From assembly GCF_022539665.2 (NCBI RefSeq), contig NC_081332.1, positions 3,443,884 to 3,507,883 of the forward strand: a stretch of 64,000 nucleotides of DNA, given 5' to 3'. Positions within the stretch are counted from its first letter, which is position 1, and each line of letters opens with the position of its first letter. Below are positions 1 through 13,300 of the stretch, piece by piece. Made by a program: the position numbers and the translations under genes. The stretch comes from Daphnia carinata (Eukaryota; Arthropoda; Branchiopoda; Diplostraca; Daphniidae). Below the pieces are notes generated by a model. That model was not told the origin of the DNA. It saw nothing but the letters and a program-made list of their open reading frames with translations, and did not search any database.

Positions 1-2148
1 GCAATGTCGCTATAATTCATCGATTGATCCATTAACAGGGATCGTTCAGCGGCTATCCGGCTCTCACTGAAGGCCGTTGGCAGCCTCGAAAGAGGCTTTT
101 TAGCTGGAACGCTGGCCAGCGGAGGAGGTGATGCTGCCAAGGCAGATTCGGCCGCCGCATGTTGTTGCCATACCGGAGATTTAACTGGTGGAGCAGGTGG
201 AGCAGTTTTAGGTCGAACGGTTGATTGATATTGTGGACCAATAGAGAAGGCGGAAGATATCCTCTTTGGTCGAACGGGCACTTTGGAAGAATCGGGAGAC
301 TGAGGACTTATCAATGGTGGCACTGGACTGGGCGTCGACACCGGTTCGGGACTGGACGCCTCGCTGACTGCAGGACTTTTGTTATTGGTTCTGTAATTTT
401 AGAAAAACAAAATAATAAGGTCATCATATTTTTGCCTCTTAAAAACCTTTGATTAAAAAAAAAAAAAGATATGGTGAGTGACAAGTTATTCTAGTTGATA
501 AATTCCTTATTTTTTGTTTTCAAAACAGGTTTTTCTTTTTCTAAACAGGAGAAACGACACATGTCTTTTGGTGTGGAGGGAAGCAGCACGTACTTGACTG
601 GTGTCGTTGGCTGCTCGATAGTCAACGTCAGATAGAAAGTCGAAGCTTTTTCTTTGTTTCCAGTGACACCATAAGTGGGTGACACGATAGTCATCCGCCG
701 TCGAATTTGGCGCATCGCCCATGTGCCTTTCTTCTTGTGGTCACTGCTGTTTGGACGAACCTCCGGATGTCCTGGAGAAGTTGGCGATGATGGCGAATAG
801 ATTGGCTCTTTATTGGCTGCTCCATTGTTACTCTTATCCGGAGACATTTCCCGCCTCGAAGCGGATGGTTTAAAGACTTCACTCAGATCTGCTACGCTTG
901 CCGTGCTCTTCTTTTTGATGCGCGTGATGGATTTACCAATGTCCGTCTTGGTCGTAGTCCAGTTACGACGCAGTCGGCGCATTTGCTCACCAGCCAAATC
1001 AGCGAATCGACCGATTTTCACTTGACCCGACCGTAACGATGGATCTTCGCTCTCTTTGGACCGTTCCGATCCGGATCTCGATCCAGGACGTTCTCTCGAT
1101 GTATCCGATGTTGCATCCTTTTTTTGTTAAATATTTAAATAAATTTTATTTTCATAAAATAGATATGGATGAAAGTACATACCAGTCCTCGTACGACGAC
1201 CTCTTCGAAAGCGTCATCCGAATCGAATGAATCGTCGAAGCTGTCGTCGTGATGATCCAAAAGTGTCACAGAAGCCGCGGCTCCCATTGATGTCAATCGC
1301 GGATTAATAACTTCGTAAAGGGCCTCGTAGTGATGGTCGTCCGCCAGATCATCGCCATCGCTTTCACCTGGATCCAGCGATTTAATCAAAAAGAGGTAAA
1401 TATGTGAAAGACGTGGTAGGTAACAACAAAGGGATATAAACAGTAAAGAGTCATTGGTCCCGTTTTGTTCGTTCGCTTTCCCCCTTAAATTTTTAAAGAG
1501 CTATCCTCTTTTTCTACTTATCAGATGGTCACGGATACAAACGGAGATCCCCCGGAAGAGGAGAAAGTTCTAGGACGAACAAAAATTCTTTTTCTTCGTG
1601 ACCGCAGAATTGCGAAAGATGATGTCCGCCTGCGTGCGAAGAGAAACAAAAGAGGACAAACCTTCCAACCAGCAAGCTACTGACTGCATTTCTATCGTGT
1701 CTTCAACTGTGACATTCCTCATCGCTTGAATGTTATTCCTACCACCGGAAGGCGGCAGGGGGGCTGGTGGACGACATCCGTCCAACTTGGGAGCAACTGG
1801 CTCGACTAGACCTTCAAGGGAATTGGCCAGGCAAATACGTGACGTGGACGACACGTACACTTGATACGGATCGTTGTCCTTTTGGCTGCGGGATCGATCC
1901 GTTTTCACGTTCCTCATCAACGCTCCTTGGAACTCTGAAAGCTGAGCAGGGAGTGGCTGATGGCTGATGGAGCGGAGACGAGCCGGGAGTGGCGGTCGGG
2001 CCGGAGGCGGCCGCTTCTTGACAGAATGTTGGCCAGCGCCATCGTTACGGACAGACTTGGCGACGGGTTTTTCCGTCTCTTTACGCTCCAATAGAGCGGC
2101 GGCGCTGCTGGCGTGTCGACGCAACAACATGATCTGTTGCGGAGACAT
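1..2148 (-). CDS. Proline-rich scaffold/signalling protein, N-terminal exons (runs off the window)
   Basis: Four exons join in phase: 2148-1662, 1367-1183, 1117-594 and 390-1, giving about 528 residues before the window ends. The ATG at 2148 has an in-frame stop (TAG) 21-23 bases upstream, so this exon carries its own start unless an unseen acceptor lies between them. Visible parts, in order: a basic, proline-rich SH3-ligand-like stretch (RPPPARPPLPARLRS); an acidic segment containing YEALYEVI; a compact conserved-looking basic block KIGRFADLAGEQMRRLRRNW followed by KTDIGKSITRIKKKS; then KKKGTWAMRQIRRRMTIVSP and STFYLTLTIEQ; finally a long Pro/Ser region with PPAPPVKSP. I do not recognise the family. 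The layout suits a cytoskeletal or GTPase-signalling adaptor whose catalytic domain would lie beyond position 1. The splice sites agree in phase, but those at 1662 and 1117 are weak. It may share a locus with the block at 5.4-9.1 kb. Confidence 0.6.
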
Positions 2149-5100
2149 GTGATCCCGATGGATGTAAATCTACGCCACGCTGCCGTTGTTCGCAATTGTA
2201 GCTGCAGCGACCCGTCTCCAATGTCGAATTATGAGCGACGAAATGAAACATTACAACCGATCAGGTCCGGCAGCGAACACAACGACGACCTTGGTGGGCA
2301 ACACAAAAAAATTCTGCCTGCCAGCCAACACCGACAAATTCTTATCCTATGGCAACCATAGTACGCACGGTATACTTTCACTCTAACACAAAAAAAAACT
2401 CTCTTTTTACTGTTCTCCAGACATGAGTCAACTTTTAGAGGTTCTGAAACCACGATGAACCATCGGAGGAATGGAAAAAGGGCACCATCTGCTTTCTTAA
2501 AAACTATTGTTTTTCGGCTGATGGTAAAGACAAATCGGATATTACGATGGCTACATTTAATTACAAGAACATCCAGAGAAACACACAAAAGGATGGTCAC
2601 ACTGGAAGGACACGACCAAAACAGAACGGAGGTAAATTTTTTTAAGACTTTGTTTTGTTTTTCGTTGCTTGTGTGTGTTGAGCGAACGAAAAACTTTCGC
2701 TTCGGCTCTGGCGCCGAGTTAGAAACTCTCTGAGAGTGAGACACACACAAACATACGTCCTGGCCACCAATCTCTCGGCTCACATACGTAAAAAGAAAAC
2801 TTTCACTCCCGACGCTATCGCCATCTCTTGTGTGGAACTGACAATTCGATGGAAAAATTGCCTAGGACCTCCTGTCCGCGCACACATTCCTTTCGTAGGC
2901 ACATTGTTTTTTAGAATGTATATTATTATTATTAATATGATTATTATTATTGCGTGGGTTTTGAAACAAAAAAAAAAAAAGAAGGACTCTATGGCAGACT
3001 GACGTCACCCGCCTTTGTGGAAAAAAGAAAGACCTTGGTGATGGCGCCGGCGGAATTGATTAGAAAAACAGATGATGGGCAAGCAAGAGGCAACCAAACC
3101 AGTATATGCCATCTACACACCGACCCTGCAAAAGTAACCCAAAAACCGTGTGTGTACCTTTGACTTAGACAACGTCCCTGTGTGCAAAATAACCCTGCGG
3201 GCTCTCTTGTGTTATAAGCCGAGATGTTATTTTATTTTGCCTGGCGCACCTTTTTCTACCTCATTTCTTGCCTCTCTTGTATACGTGTCATTTAAACCAA
3301 CTCGTTTTCCTTTTTATTTTTATTTTTCCTCCTGGAACACTCCCAACCGGAGCCGCGGATGAAACCAGACCCCCCTCAAGCTATTACAGCTATCAGTTGG
3401 GAAATCGCTCGAACGAAAATCTCCGAAAAACGTTTAAAGAAAAGAAGGCGTAAGGAAGTTTATGTTCTTAACACGAATCGCATTGTGTTCAAATCTAAAA
3501 TTATTTTGTCCCTAACTAAATTATTATTTGTTTTCCAGGCAAACGACAAAGTACAGGATAATCAATAATTGCGGAATCGTCCTTGGAAAGTTCAAAATCA
3601 ACCGAGTAAGACACAACAGCTGGCCATACTAAAATGCCCGGTTAGTACTACGCAATTACGCATTTCTTTATGATTATTCAGGAAGATTCAATGCTGTGAA
3701 AACACCCGCACGTTCTTGAAAAACGAGAGGGAAAAAAATTGCGGTGGGAAGTAATATGGTAACTTCCGGTGGACGCCATCACCATAGTTTTTATCTACGA
3801 GAGAACAGGAATCCCACATGTCCGCATCTTGTTTTGTTTTTTTACCACGCAAAAATGAAAATGCTCCACCAATTTATTTTGGTTCAGGTATCCATTAATA
3901 TTTTCGAGGTTTATTATTATGATTTCTGACGCTTTCGTTCTTTAGTTTTATAGTTCATTCACGATCTGAGCTGCGTGATGATGCGAGAGCTCCTATGACT
4001 GATTTCGACATTCTCAGCTTTTTATGGCGAGCTTTCAACTTGGAAAAGGTGAACAGGTAAACATTTTTTTTTTTTTTTACCTTTCTGAGTGAGAAAAAAT
4101 TAAAGAAAAAGGTGCGTGTAAAGAGGGGCCGTGAAAGAACTTTTATCTCTTCCGAGTGTTATTGCGGTTCGGCTTGGCAATCGCTGATGACCTAGATGAC
4201 TGTGAGTAATGAGTCCGTTTGTTTCTTTTTGATGATTACGGCTGCATTACGTGCTTACTGCTATTACAGCTAAAATTAGACTTTGCAAAGCTGTTTTTGA
4301 AATATAAAAAGAAAGATGAAGTCGCGTGAGGCAAAAGGGATACTCGCAATCTCACGATAAAAATATTCGTTATCGTTTGTTGAATGGGGAAAATTCTTAC
4401 AGGGGATTCCATTGTGTCAAGCGATTTTGATTTAGTGCTTGTCTTATCTGAAAGATGTAATACGACGATGTTAATGACGAAAGGTAGGGCAAGACGAGAG
4501 AAATTTGATCGGCACTTCCGGATGCGCGCTGTAACGCATTTTTAACTTTTACAATCGCATCCGCATTTGACGCAATACGTCCTCGTTATTATGTTAATAT
4601 TTCATGCGTCATCTTTCGAAAACGATAGTTAGAGCCATCTATCGACAGTTGATTATAACTAAAGCGAACAGGTGAAGGGAACGGAGAAAAACAAAATCGA
4701 ACCGGAAATGAACCAATCACAAAAAAATACAAGTTTTTTTTGTGGTTTTGGGCGTGGATTCTTGCGAGAACAGGCTTTTTCTTTCTTTTGTTTGTCTTTT
4801 TGATTGCGGTCTTTGTCTTTCCCGACCAAGATTCAGTGACAGATACGCCGATTGTTTTATTTGCAACCGGTTGGTCACGGCCGCCTAGTCACACTTTCCC
4901 GAACCGGCTGAAAGCCACGAACGCAGAGGCAAACAAAAGAACAAACACACAAACAAAAAGGGAGTGATGTCATAATATCAAAAATTGACGGTGCATGATT
5001 TTTTTTTGTTTTCATTCGCCCAAGGAGCCACGACATTTTCTGCTCTTTTCCCTACTGTTCAACTTTCAAAAGGACAAATGATTGGAGCTCCTTGCCCACC

Positions 5101-5453
5101 GTTTCCTTCAAATTGCCAATGCCTTTCAGTATCGAATCAATCAATAACCATTTTTCTTTTCTTTTTTTTTGCTTGTTTAGTTTCGTCATTCAACGAATGC
5201 CGCGGCTTCTAATGGCCTTCGACAATATCTCACGCAACACACCTGACTGTTGTTGGACAAAGCTGTGCAGCACGTTTTGGATAGACGTGAGTACCTAACC
5301 CAAAGTAATTATAAACTAAGAAAAAAAAACCTTCGAAAGCTATAACTAATTAACTGCATAGTAGCAGTTGAACGCTCCCACTAACGGCGCGGGAATGTGA
5401 AGGGGGAAAAGAAAAATAGCTAAACGCCAAAAGTATTAGTCAAATAAATTAAA
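2149..5453. other. Gene-poor stretch between the two minus-strand scaffold blocks
   Basis: No convincing coding exon is seen on the minus strand. The stretch contains an octameric CRE palindrome TGACGTCA at 3000-3007, poly-T/poly-A runs and short plus-strand open frames without family resemblance. On the plus strand a few acceptor/donor-like pairs occur (about 3540-3600, 3950-4056, 5187-5286). They could be exons of a non-coding transcript but may be chance. Confidence 0.4.
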
Positions 5454-8400
5454 CTAACCGTAGTCCTCCCACGTTTGGCTGCTGCCCGTTCCACTGGCCT
5501 CCGTTTCGGCTGAGGGTAGCCGCCTGGCCGACGACTTTGTCATATGAACAGCCGACGTAGCAAACGTATCTGCATTGCTTGTTTCGGCAACGGCTACAGA
5601 TGGCTTTAATTTGCCGGCCCGCTGTACTTGATGCCGCACATCTTTGCCGACCCGCTGTACTTGATGCCGCACATCTTTGCCGACCCGCTGTACTTGATGC
5701 CGCACATCTTTGCCAGTCCGCTGTACTTGCTGCCGCACATCTTTGCCGGCCCGCTGTACTTGCTGCCGCACATCTTTGCTGGCATGCTGTACTTGCTGTT
5801 GCATATCTTTGCCGACCAGCTGTACTTGCTGCTGCACATCTTTGCCGACCCGCTGTACTTGCTGCTGCACATCTTTGCCGACCCGCTGCACTTGATGCTG
5901 CACATCTTTGCCGGTCTGCTGTACTTGCTGCTGCACACCTTTGCCGACCTGCTGTACATCTTTGCCGGCCCGCTTGGAAAGCGTCGTCGCTTTGTTGAAT
6001 CCATTTTTGACTAGGGTGCGCATTGTTTGCGACCATGATTGCTGACCACTTGCCTTTGGAATGGACAGTTTACGCCGGCTGGCTCGATGCCCTCGACGCA
6101 CGCTGAAAAAACGGACATTTAAAAAAAAAATTCCCATCGTTAAAAACAAAAAAAAATTGAGTTGTTGATTAACTCACAAAGAAGCGTTGGTCACTTCGTG
6201 CCTTTGTCGAATCCGCGTTACCGTCCAGGCCGGCTCTTCTGGATCGCTAATATCTATCCATTCGTCACTCGTTTCGCTACGCCTTTCCGTTCCCGTCCGT
6301 GTTGATGTCGATGTTCCGGCTAAACTAGGCGCCGGAGAATCTGGAACTGCACCGCTGCCCATCTGGGTCAATTTGTAGGAGCATACTTCGTGCACGCCCT
6401 CCACCGATGAGTCTGTTTAAAAACAGGAAATGCAAATCACGGCCATTCAAAATTATTCATAACGGAATCTTACCTGACAGTGTGTCGCTAGACTTGTCGT
6501 TTTGACCGACCAATGAGGAAGACATGGAAGAAGGTGAAGAATTTAATCCACCCATTTTACTGGTGGCTTCACCCAGGTGGGCATAAATGGGCTCGTAGGA
6601 ATGATTGGAACCGCTATAACATCCGCCATAGCCTCTGCTGTTCCTTCCCAAATCGACGGTGCGGATGTCGTCGTAAAGGTAGCTGATGCTATCCAGCTGA
6701 TCTTCGCACACGATAGCGGGCATAGCTGTCACTGTGACGACGGATGAAGATGCCTGCCCAGAAGGGGATCCGCATTCTTCGTAACGCAACGTACTTCCGT
6801 CTTCGTCTTCCGTCTGTTCGGCTTCCGGTGGCAAGATTCTTTCGTATCCCAACGCGGAACTACTGCCCGGATCGATGTACCCGCCGGAAGAGGTGGTGGA
6901 TAGAGGCGATCGCATCAGCTCGTCGTAGCCGTTGGATTGTCTCCGGCCCGTGAGGTAGGACAGCTCGTCGTAAGTTACGCAGTTGGGCGTCAGTTTCACG
7001 TCGTCGTACTTGACGGATGTGGCCGCATCGGACGGATTCGACGTCAAACTGCAAGGCGATTGGATTTCGTCGTATCCACTGGATGAAGACGACGATGATT
7101 TGCTCTGATTTCGATGATGAAGCGTGTCGTAAGCGTTCGATTGTCGGGAGCGCAGCGTGTCGTATTTGCTGCTGCCCATTTCGTAATAATCGCAAGGCTC
7201 GGCGTTCGTCCGCGTCGTTCCGCAAACGGCCGCCGTTGTCGCCACTCGTTCGTTGAAACTAGTCGCTTCGTAGATCAAACTCTGCATACTCTTCTGATCC
7301 CGCCACAGGAAGGAATTGTTTGGCTCGATTCCTTCCGGAATAACGGCCGTCGGTTCTTGATAGTGAACCGAACATGAAGAGGCAACCAACTGACCATCCA
7401 CACCAGCCGCCGGAGCCGATGGATGGCCACTAGTTGGATGGCCACTAGTTGGATCGCAACCCACCACTTTGCCATCCTCGAATTTCTCAAACTTGCGAAT
7501 GGCTTGTTTGACGATGCTCATCACCGTTCCGTAGACACTTGCACCGTTCTTCAACGAAGAAGATCCGGCCGGATCTGAAGGCAACGGCCTGGCTACCGAG
7601 TGAAACCTTCCACCATAAGGTTGAGAGAGATCGTGGCTCTTCCGCCGCGCTTTATCGACGCTGCTCGACTTGTTGTCCGACTCTTCTGGCGGCGGATCGA
7701 GGATTTCCGGAATCGTATCGATCGGCCGGCTTCGTCCAACATTTGACGTCAAGTTATTTCGCTTGGGGCCTATGCTGACGGATTCGCAAGAGACGGTGGG
7801 TGCAACCAAACGCCAAGACCACGTAGAGGAAATTGGGCGCTGATTGGGCGCCGGAATTCCCCCCGTATCGGCCGCAATCGGTTGACCGACGCTATCTGAT
7901 GATTTATTATCCCGTCCATCGCCTGTGACGTTCGTATTGTTATTGTTATGATTAGCGGTGATCGAAGCGGTGGCGCTAGTGTTGCCCTGCCGTCGACTTT
8001 CGTTGATGAGCGAGTTGAATTTCGAGGCCAAAATAGCTACTTTGCTGGGGGGTATGGCCATCGAGACGCTAAAGCCGGGAACTTTTTTATGGAACGATGA
8101 TGACGAAGGTCGCCGCCGGACGCTGCGGGGCCGCTGAGCAATAAAACCCGCGCCGCCGCTGGACAAGTTGGTGGACAAAGACGGAGTCGATCCGGAAGAG
8201 GATGCCGACTTGGTGCTGGAAGCGATGCTCGTCGCATCTGCAACGTCGGCCTGTTTGCATCTGCGCTGAGATGAGCGTTTCGAGTTGCGATGCAGACGAC
8301 TGTTGAAACTGTTCTTACGTGACGTCATCACCGACGATGTGGCCGATGAGCAGCAAGAAGAACCGGAAGGAGGCGCCAAGGTCACACGGAGACTGGCCCT

Positions 8401-9087
8401 CGTCCCGTCCCGCCCGATCAGCTCAATCAAACCGCCGTCCATCACTCCGTTGGCGTCCAGCAGCTGGACCAGCTCGGGTAGCAAATCCAACGCTACTGAC
8501 GTTGATGAAGCTGGCGGTTCTGTTGCAAGAAGCGGAGGAGGAGGGGAAGGCTGTTCCGCTCGGCTAGATCGCGAGTCAAGGCCGACGGCCTCTTCGTCGT
8601 CTAGCAAACTATGCAGAAAATTATTTTTGGCCGACTCGAGCGCCCGAGTGTCGTGTCCGGCACTTTGTTCCACACCTTCGCGTTTCGTGAGTGCCCGGTT
8701 GACGACATTCTTGCGGAATAAATTCTGGTTGGCGTTGCAATCGAGCGCAGGTGGAGATCGCCGAGACTGCTGGGCGCCACCGTAGACTGTGTGTAAGAAG
8801 GACTTCCTCTGTTGGACGGGTTGTTTGGTTTCGGCCGCACTGTGCACCTTGTTGTTGCCGACTATGACGGCCGAGTATTCGACACTACTCGCCTTGTTCG
8901 CACTTATCGTTGCGTGACTACTATCCGCTTCCAAACCGGCCAAGCTGCTCACGCTGTCCACGCCACTGTCCTCTGTGTCGTAATCCCACGGACGGGAATT
9001 TACCCGCAATTGCTGATTATGTCTTTGGCCTTGGGCCATTTCGGGACTGGACGTTGGACCTGCCGACGTCTTTTCGATCAAATGCAT
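5454..9087 (-). CDS. Large tyrosine-motif and serine-rich scaffold protein with 11-residue repeats
   Basis: Three exons join in phase: 9087-6474, 6412-6178 and 6102-5454, encoding 1165 residues if the TAG at 5456-5454 is the stop. An in-frame TGA precedes the ATG at 9087. The big first exon is low-complexity Ser/Ala/Pro with several spaced tyrosine motifs near its end (YDTL twice, YDEI, YDEL, YERI, YEEC, YEPIYAHLG), of the sort phosphorylated and bound by SH2 adaptors. It also has KSFLHTVYGG and KNNFLHSLLD motifs. The third exon begins very basic (VRRGHRASRRKL) and then runs into ten 11-residue repeats of the type GKDVQQQVQRV, ending in an acidic tail. The last codons read TAC GGT TAG, which also forms a donor-like GTTAGT after position 5459. 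The protein may therefore continue into further exons, possibly those at 1-2148. Family not recognised; probably a membrane or cytoskeletal adaptor. Confidence 0.65.
5622..5975 (-). repeat. 33-bp tandem repeat encoding 11-residue amphipathic units
   Basis: About ten in-register copies of a 33-bp unit lie inside coding sequence. The units read GKDV(Q/R)(Q/H)QVQR(V/A/T), with hydrophobic positions spaced 4 and 3 apart and alternating charge. That is the periodicity of an 11/3 amphipathic helix as found in synucleins, exchangeable apolipoproteins, perilipins and group 3 LEA proteins. Copies differ by a few bases each, so the array is not freshly expanded. Confidence 0.85.
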
Positions 9088-10248
9088 TTTTCTTCTCAAT
9101 CAAATAGCGGCAATCACCAAGAAGATTGTGGCCGTCTGACGCTTCAATGGCTGTGTACACGATGCTAGGCCATCCGGACTCGGTGAACGCGCCACCTGCC
9201 GCAAGCAATTAAAGAAGAAATAAAGAAAAATTCTGTCGTGAATTTCTCAACTTGTAAAGTAATAGTAAAGATGACGTGCCAGGAAAGGTATGGGAAACGA
9301 AGATAGCAGTACGACAGATGATGAGTGCGTAATAATGGAAGTGATTATGAACGTCTCGGTTGTATACAGCGTTCGCTGCCAGGAATTTTTTTGTGGCGGC
9401 AATAAGGGACGGGGTACGGTCGAGAGCAATCTACGTGAAAACAATGCCAAGAGCTCTCTGAAAAGGTCAGATCGTGAGTAACATTGGGGAAGAAGAAGGA
9501 ATGACAAGAAGAAATTGAGGACGTAATAACATCCATCACGACGTTGGTACTTTGGTCGGTAGCTGGTGTTTTATTCGGACAATTGCCCGCAAGAAATGTG
9601 CGTACAAAGAGCCAAAATAAAAACGAAAAGAGTCCCAGCCAACGTTTTTTACGGAATTAGAATGGAATATTCCACGAAAAGAACAAACAAGACACTATCG
9701 TAAAGACAGCGGTACATTTAACAACTAAAAAAAACCATCAAGAAATCCGCTAAATGTTTTAAAAGGGAAGATTTCAAGTTGGGAGCTTTCCGCACAGTAA
9801 ACCGATGTTATGAGATTCACGGCGCTACGTACAACTTATCAACAACACCTGTGCTCTGGACTGAGATTCTTCGGCGGGCCAAGAAAAGAGACTGGACCCG
9901 TTTGTCAGCTCGCCCGCTCGTTTTGAATTCCACGGCCGCCCCTTTTTTTTTTTTTTTTTCCACAGTGCTCTGTGAAGTTTTTCTTGTTCTAAATATTTTA
10001 AGAGCGACAATAGTTTTCGTACAAAGACGTTTTGTATGACCGGACAGAGAAAAGAGAGAGTTTATGTATTTAGCCGCCATGACTCCCCGGAAATCAAAGC
10101 GGCCAGTTACTAAGGGCATGTTAACGTAACAAACAACAGATGCGAAAAGAAACAAAAAAAAAACAACATTTGTTTTCTGTTATCTCTCGTAGAAAAAAAA
10201 AACAGTTATTATATCGTGCTCATTTTTTTGTTGGGAGGGTTTCCCTGT

Positions 10249-10317
10249 AGGTCACCACCTTTTCACGAGGGGGGTACGTTAAGTGACCTCCATTGACCTC
10301 ATGGGAACTAGAGGTCA
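10249..10317. promoter_or_regulatory. Cluster of nuclear-receptor half-sites including a DR4
   Basis: AGGTCA occurs at 10249-10254 and 10312-10317 on the plus strand. TGACCT, its complement, occurs at 10284-10289 and 10294-10299. The last two form a perfect direct repeat spaced by four bases (DR4) read on the minus strand. GGTCA-like cores follow near 10,370 and 10,398. DR4 is a known binding arrangement for RXR/USP heterodimers. No binding evidence is available, so this is a sequence-based prediction. Confidence 0.5.
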
Positions 10318-13300
10318 TTTACCTGTTGTATGGGAATATACATTCCTGCGATTTCCATCTGAAACAACCGGTCAACCCAAATATTTTTTTTTCTTTTGGT
10401 CATCCCGTTGTTTTTCTGTATAATTATTTCTACAAGTCAAATGACTTAATTTTAATATAGCGGTTTTCTTCTTCCATCTAACTCGTTTTTTTTTCATTTT
10501 TTTTTTATCTCTAGAGAAGGATGACAATCGTACTGGTAAAACAACTGGAGCTCTCCGGAATTTGTATAGTTGAACCGATGTGGCGACCTTGGATTGGTGC
10601 GAAAAGATTTTTTCGAAGACGACAATGTACCGAAAAAGGAAACCAAGCCGTCACTAACGACGTCGTTGGAAACAATCAACAGGGAATGACTGCCTCGTTA
10701 AACCACAGATGCGTAAGAGCTACCGACAACAGGATAACTGGGTGGAGTGAAAACCGAAAATGCACCACAAGGAAGAAAAACGAGGACTGGATCACGCGCT
10801 AACGAGGAATGATACGGTCGGTAGGAGATGGAAAAAAAGAAGAAGATTTAGTTCCCACGATTGTGCCAACCAACTTTTTTTGTCGACGTGTGCGGCGCTT
10901 CAGTTTTTAGCTTTTTTGGAAATGGATGAAAAACGGGAACGCACAAGGTAAGGACACCCGATCTTTTATTTGCCGAACAATATTATATTATAAAGGTATT
11001 TTTTTTCACGCGTGAGACAAGTTAGATTTCACATTCACGCCGCGGGTTATTTTGAAAACAATTTATATTTTTTTTTTTTTAGAAAATGAAATTGTACGTG
11101 AAAAGCTTCGTTTTCCGCTTTTCCATAGTAGCAACCTTTGACCCGCTCCGCATGTTTAGGTTGTTCATTTCCCAACATATCTGACACATAACAAATAGCA
11201 AAAGAGGATTCTATTATATAAAAAAAAAGGCCGTGATACCGTTGGCTTGTCATCCACGCCTACAATCCTTCCGATTTTCATTTTTTTTGTTTTCCCTAGC
11301 ACAAAATGCGATCTTGAAGAAGAAGAGTTTTGGGATTTTTTCATTCTCTTCCTACACGAACCCACACTGTGAGAACAGGTGAACGTAATCTGATGCCAGA
11401 CACATACTGGCTTTTTTTTTGTACGTCGACGGGTCATCATTCTTCGTTTACAATTCGAGTCAGACTTTTTGCATTTTTCTATGCTTAAAAAAAAAAAAAA
11501 AATTTTTTTAAATGGACGTGCTTGGGCTGTATTTGCTGCATTCACAGAGGGGGGGAGTAGGAGGTTCGTTATGTTTCTCTTCTTGCTACTTTTATGTACA
11601 TGAATATCCGCGTACAGCTCTCGGGAAGGTCATCTGACCAACAACAACAACAAAAATCTATAAATCCGCGGATTTGTCCGGTTCGCTTCTTGCAATTTAT
11701 GAACGCAGGTGCTGCTGCCCTTGTCGGCCACACAAGCGCGTGTATCGCCGTGAATTTCGAATGAGTATCGTCGGCAACTCGCTCTTTTGCTGTTCGCTTC
11801 ATTTTTCTTTTTCCCAATTTTGGTTCCATTCGCCAAAATGGCACGTCTTTGACAAGACACGTAGTGGCAGAGAGACTACATCTCAATGGATGTGTAATAA
11901 CAGCCCGTCCGGGAAACCCAACCAGCTTTTAATCTATGCCGTTAAAAAAGGAATGGACGCGAACACTTTGGACTTTGTTCTCGAAATATACAAATGAAAA
12001 AAACGTGTTTCTTATCACGAAAAGATGATGGACAAAAACGATGATAATCACGAAGGTCAAAACGATCTAGAAAGAAAAAAAAAAGAATTGATCGAAAAGA
12101 CGCTGCCGTATGTGCTACAACGTTTATGCACCACGGATTTCAAGAAGTAAACAGCCACCTGATCGCCCTCTGGCCGTATCTTGTTTTGCATATATTTTTT
12201 TTTTCTTACCCGTAGCTCATTCAACATTTATGACCGCAGCCAGTACTTACTAAAAGCGCAATAGTAGTATAGTGTGTGTGTGTGTGTACGCACTGCGCAT
12301 AGCAAAAGAAAGGCCCGTCCCGCGTGAACAACTCTCACGCCGCAGGTCAATAAGACTCAACATTCTTGAGCGATGACGCCATCCGTCTATAGACAGACAT
12401 CTTATTTGCCACAACGATGACACAAAAGCTCCGTTCTTTCTTTTCTGCCAATGTCACTCGATTCCGATTTGTATTATCTGCTATCGTGTTGTAGCGCTCA
12501 CGTTTGACCGTCTCTCGTTCTTCTTTTTTACTCCCGTTTTTCTAGTAGCTACAAGCTGCGCATATGCCTAAAAATGGATTGTTTCACGGCAGAGTGGTCC
12601 ACAGCGATTTACAACGTCCCACGATCGAACATCAAACGAGAACTGGTTCGTTGTTTTCCATTCTCGTTCACGAAGAGGTGCAGCCGAATTGTTTTTAAAC
12701 TGCATCCCGTTCAAAGGTCAACGGCCAGCATTCGAATGAGTTAGAAAGAGAACCAACAGCAAATCTTAGGCGGACCAAGGTAAAAGGCCATTGTTTATGT
12801 GTGTCGTGTTAACACCAGCGCTGCAGGACCAACATGCGTACGGTTGCGTGCGTTCATTTCTTTTAATTGTATCTTTTTTTTCTGGCCAGAATTTTATTTT
12901 TTTTTTTTTTGGGTAAAGTGTGGTTAGAGAAGAAAAATTGAGCTAATAAAACGAGGAAAGGATGTGTAATGGGAACCCGGACGTTCCTGATCGAGAAAAA
13001 GCAATCGACGTTGTTATTACAAAAATTTCAAAAATTTTTCTCTTTTCTTTTCCCTGTAAAAATAGATGACGTCAGAGAGGCTATTCGGGGAAACAAAAAC
13101 AAAAGGAATTGCTGAAAGAGGAAAAAAAAAAGCGACCACCCTCGTGTTATGCGGAACTACCGTACGCTGGAGAGAAAGAGAAATTGGCTAATCAGTATCA
13201 GCTGTATCGAATTCCAAACAACAAGAGTGAGATGATGGCCTCCCCATTTTTTTTTATGTTGTTATCTATTCTATACTTTCAAGGTTCTTCTAATAATGCT

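Noticed and set aside
5622-5975. Could the regular 33-bp repeat be a CRISPR array
   Set aside because: There are no unique spacers, the unit is coding, and the genome is eukaryotic.
5579-6014. Long plus-strand open frames (128-139 codons) with regular Leu/Cys/Pro repeats
   Set aside because: They are the antisense of the 33-bp coding repeat on the minus strand; a repeat whose unit is a multiple of three keeps all frames open.
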